A DNA stretch of 64,000 nt, taken from NCBI GenBank assembly GCA_023935145.1, contig CM043698.1, positions 64,936,001-65,000,000 on the forward strand, read 5' to 3'. The stretch's first letter is position 1, and the number at the start of each line of letters is the position of its first letter. The position numbers were made by a program, and so were the translations under genes. Of the stretch, positions 60,706-64,000 are shown one piece after another. The notes below the pieces were generated by a model that did no database searches, was not told the origin of the DNA, and saw only the letters and a list, made by a program, of their open reading frames with translations. The stretch comes from Bretschneidera sinensis (Eukaryota; Streptophyta; Magnoliopsida; Brassicales; Akaniaceae).

Positions 60706-62982
60706 ATGGGTAAAGGAGGTGGGTGTGTGCCAAGCAAGAAAAGGTCACCAATAGGAGTCTCAGATCAAGATCCTCCAAACTCAGAAAGGAATGGTCTTAT
60801 TCTTGCCCAAAATCAAACCCCGACAACAACAACGACAACAGCAAACACAACAACCCCAGTTCAAAACAGCACCACTCAGCAACAAAAAGCAATCAAGAAA
60901 CTGAGAATTTTCGTAGTTTTCTACTCAATGTATGGCCATGTTGAGTGCTTGGCAAGAAGGATGAAGAAGGGTGTGGATTCCATTAATGGGGTTGAAGGAG
61001 TCTTGTTCCGGGTCCCGGAGACACTGACGACAGAGGTTTTGGGGCAGATGAGGGTTCCCCAAAAGAGCAATGATGTGCCTGTTATATCAGTTGGTGAATT
61101 GATGGAGGCTGATGGATTGTTGTTTGGATTCCCAACAAGGTTTGGGTCTATGGCTGCACAAATGAAGGCTTTTTTCGAGTCCACGATGGAGTTGTGGGAG
61201 GGACAGAGGCTTGCAGGCATGCCTGCCGGGTTCTTCGTGAGTACAGGAACGCAGGGTGGTGGGCAGGAAACCACTGCGTGAGTATAATGTTTGGATTTGT
61301 GTGGTTCTGTACATCTGTTAAGAATTGGTGTTCTCAGTGATGATAATATGTGGTTAGTGTTCCTTGTGTGGGCTAATTTTGTGAGGTATATATTTTGTTA
61401 TTGTGGTCTTGATAACTTTGATTTGTGTTGGTAGAAACTAGAACTCTAACGCTAATATATCATGGAAACATTATTTTATTCTTCATCTGATGTTGGGCCT
61501 GGAATTGTTGGATTTTGTTAGTGATATCATCTGACTAAAGTTGATGAGTTGGTTGTTTCTTGATGAAATGTTGATTTAGTATTCTTTCTTGATAAGTTTG
61601 GTACAATTAGATGAAGAGTTCTCTATCTATTATTTGTTGGTTGCATGATTGTTGGCATCTTTGTTTCTGCATTTGTATGATAAAGTTTTGATGTTTGTGA
61701 TTTGATTTCAAATAATAGAAATGGAATTTGTTCGGGAGTGTAGAAAGAAACCTGTAAGGTAAAGCATACAGGATATTGGCTTGCTGAGATTTGTGATTAT
61801 TAGATTCAATGTCTTTAGCTTACGTGGGGACTGTTTTTGTGGCTAAATAATCTTGGAGGCCATTAGTCAGTGGTTCATGTTGTAGATGGTAATTGGCTTT
61901 TCTCTTTTTGGAAGAGTACCTGGGTGTTATAGATCTTAAATTTGATAATCTGATAGCTCTACTATTCTCGCTGAAAGGGAATTCCTACCTGTTTGGCTGA
62001 CACTCTTAACTTGGGATCAGAGGTACGCTTCTTATGGTCACTGCTGGAGAAAGCATTAGCAACACTTTTCTATCCATTCTTATCCTGAAGAAAAGCATGT
62101 ACTTGGAACCTATGCTGAGTATTCAAGGCTCAAAGAGCATTTCTCCTCTTGTATAGATGCTGTCCTTTTAACCCCAATAGAAATGATAAGTTGTTTTGTG
62201 AACGAACCCAGATTAAGAAAACCGTAGCATGTACTTGGAACCTATGCTGAGTATTCAAGGCTCAAAGAGCATTTCTCCTCTTGTATAGATGCTGTCCTTT
62301 TAACCCCAATAGAAATGATAAGTTGCTTTGTGAACGAACCCAGATTAAGAAAACCGTAGCATGACTGAGATCATATTGTCTCTTTAGGAACTACCTTCCT
62401 ATTATCATCAAATCCCTAATAAAAAATGTATTCTAGGACTTTGCTCCGTTAACTTTTTTACTTCCCCAAGTATCTCTTAGTTGTACATTAATCATGCGTT
62501 TTATTTTCAGAATGCAAAAGCTTGTGAATAATTGAGACTACAACCAAATGATGGATCCTTGACTGAAAATGGTACAGTTTTGTTGATAAATAACAGACTG
62601 ATATTGTTCTGGCGAAACTCTGAATTTGTGAATAATAAAGATGTGTGCTTATTTCAAGGACACCTACTCTTTTTACCTTGGTTATATTTACGATTTTCCT
62701 CCAACTAATTTGCTATGTTTATATTGCAGCTGGACAGCAATCACTCAACTAGTCCACCACGGAATGCTTTATGTTCCCATTGGTTACACCTTTGGTGCTG
62801 GGATGTTCAGTTTGGACTCCATTAGGGGAGGGTCTCCATATGGTGCGGGAGTTTTTTCCGGTGATGGCACAAGGGAACCAAGTGAAACAGAACTGGCTCT
62901 TGCTGAACATCAGGGAAAGTACATGGCCACAATAGTTAAGAGGTTTGCCCGTCGACTTGCACCTGCTGAAAATGTCAACTAG
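60706..62982 (+). CDS. NAD(P)H:quinone oxidoreductase, FQR1-like (WrbA family flavodoxin)
   Basis: Two exons (60706-61277 and 62730-62982) encode 274 aa. The ATG at 60706 is chosen because it opens the MGKGGGC end. After a low-complexity Thr/Asn/Gln linker (residues 38-60) comes a WrbA-type flavodoxin domain: FMN phosphate loop YSMYGHV (72-78), then FGFPTRFGSMAAQMKAF and STGTQGGGQETT, continued in exon 2 by LVHHGMLYVPIGYTFGAG and GGSPYGAG. Such enzymes reduce quinones by two electrons using NAD(P)H, preventing semiquinone formation. Gly2 with Cys7 forms a plausible myristoylation/palmitoylation signal, so plasma-membrane attachment is inferred. The extra N-terminus distinguishes it from the shorter FQR1 and matches the At4g36750 type (recalled). 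No disabling change. Confidence 0.93.
62095..62358. repeat. 132-bp near-perfect tandem duplication in the quinone reductase intron
   Basis: Copies 62095-62226 and 62227-62358 start GCATGTACTTGG and differ at one noticed base (TTGTTTTGTG against TTGCTTTGTG). It lies inside the single intron. Confidence 0.9.
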
Positions 62983-63249
62983 GCCAACATTCAACATTCA
63001 GCATTCATGTCCTATGTTCCTTCGTCGGTAACACTGTTTTGTGATAGTCTTCAGGTATCATGTGTCAATAGATTTTGGATTTCTGAGGAGCCTATCCTTA
63101 TCATAGTATCATTTTTTATGCATGTTTCCGATATTAGCTGATTCCGGATCCATATAGCTCCATTGTGAGCAGTCTGGTATTTTCATTTGTATAGGGTTTC
63201 AGATTCTTCAATGTAATTGTATTATTACATTTGTTAATAAAAGTGTGGG

Positions 63250-64000
63250 TTGTGTTTGATTGAAATATCTGTTTTTGTTGGGATTTGATCCACACACTCA
63301 CAGGAAATAAAATCACGCAATCACAAAGAGAAAATTAAATAATCACAACACCGAAATTTACGTTATCCAGTCTCAACAGTCTACGTCTACAGTAACATAC
63401 TTCACTAATAAATCAACCCGTACAACTTTTTGATAATAGAAAAGTTGTAAAAAACTTCTCAACTGTCACTATCCCAAAGCTTCGTTATGATGATTTCTTG
63501 GTTGGCTCGGGTCCAAACCCAATGGTTTAGATCAGCTGAAAACTCTATTGATAATCTTAGGAATTTTATTGGCAATGTTAATTTCTGAGTCTCACATCTA
63601 TATTGACGTTATCAATGAAACTCCTCAAAAGTACTAGTAAAGTTTTCAACTGGTCTAAGCCCAATGGCTTAGACTCGAACCAACAAAGAAATTTTGTTTC
63701 GTTATACCCTCTCAAAATAACTTAACCTTTAGTTATCTTAGTCCTACAAAACTTAAAATAGCTCTCAAATAAAAAACTCATTGACCTTATTTATGATAAA
63801 TTAATACTCTCATCTTAGACTCCTAACAATAAAACTCCTATCTTAAATGAGATTTGAGAAGTATCCTAACAGTTTTTAATGTTCATTTAGTTTATTGCCA
63901 TCAACCAAGATCTTTGAACCCTCAATCAGGATCTTTGAACCCTCAAGCGTTGATAAAAATAAGGTTTTAGAAAGAAAAAAAAAATTAATTTTATGCACTC
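63250..64000. other. Possible start of an LTR-type repeat at the window edge
   Basis: From about 63278 (TGTTGGGATTTGATCC) the sequence changes character and includes ACCGAAATTTACGTTATCC and CAGTCTACGTCTAC, which resemble words common in plant LTR or LARD repeats. Short internal repeats occur (GGTCTAAGCCCAATGGCTTAGA-like at 63518 and 63651; ATCTTTGAACCCTCAA at about 63911 and 63931). The second end is outside the window. Confidence 0.35.

Noticed and set aside
1..64000. CRISPR arrays, bacterial operons, riboswitches, rRNA
   Set aside because: No regularly spaced short repeats, no prokaryotic gene organisation and no rRNA sequence were seen; the DNA is plant nuclear in character.

Overview
The window is nuclear DNA from a dicot plant. 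The evidence is AT-rich, intron-split genes with GT/AG splice sites, plant-specific families (an RRA arabinosyltransferase, an HVA22-type protein, a GBF-type bZIP factor, an FQR1-like quinone reductase, PPR proteins) and a heavy load of plant LTR retrotransposons, LINEs and MULE-like elements. The species cannot be named from sequence alone. No operons, CRISPR arrays, rRNA or intact tRNA genes were seen.

Layout. 1-10.5 kb is a three-layer transposon nest on the minus strand: a LINE (about 8.73-10.49 kb) is interrupted by a Ty3/Gypsy Tat-type element (5.14-8.73 kb), which is itself interrupted by an Athila-type LTR element that has lost pol (1-5142, left LTR cut by the window edge). 10.5-13.8 kb is AT-rich with a copia scrap. 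14.0-19.1 kb is a decayed PPR gene whose 3' end is split by a 3.7 kb inverted-repeat element carrying gene-like exons. 19.8-31.3 kb is a complete eight-exon pseudouridine kinase gene (minus strand, 399 codons, ending in the peroxisomal-type tripeptide SML). One of its introns holds a Ty1/copia element and another a 2.2 kb long-inverted-repeat element. 32.2-36.3 kb is a complete eight-exon HVA22k-like gene, divergent from the kinase. 39.0-41.5 kb is a two-exon RRA-type arabinosyltransferase. 43.1-48.98 kb is an eleven-coding-exon G-box binding bZIP factor (minus strand). 50.2-51.8 kb is a LINE remnant. 52.25-59.1 kb is a pseudogene of a PPPDE/deSI-type peptidase with a MULE (perfect 9-bp target duplication) in its first intron. 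60.7-63.0 kb is a two-exon FQR1-like quinone reductase.

The five apparently functional genes do not form one pathway: pseudouridine salvage, ER membrane shaping, cell-wall extensin arabinosylation, light/ABA-type transcription control and quinone detoxification. HVA22k, GBF1 and the quinone reductase match, from memory, the Arabidopsis neighbours At4g36720, At4g36730 and At4g36750, so the right half looks like an old conserved gene neighbourhood into which transposons have inserted. I saw no clearly new biological system. The most useful observations are the transposon/gene boundaries, which can be placed to the base in several cases.
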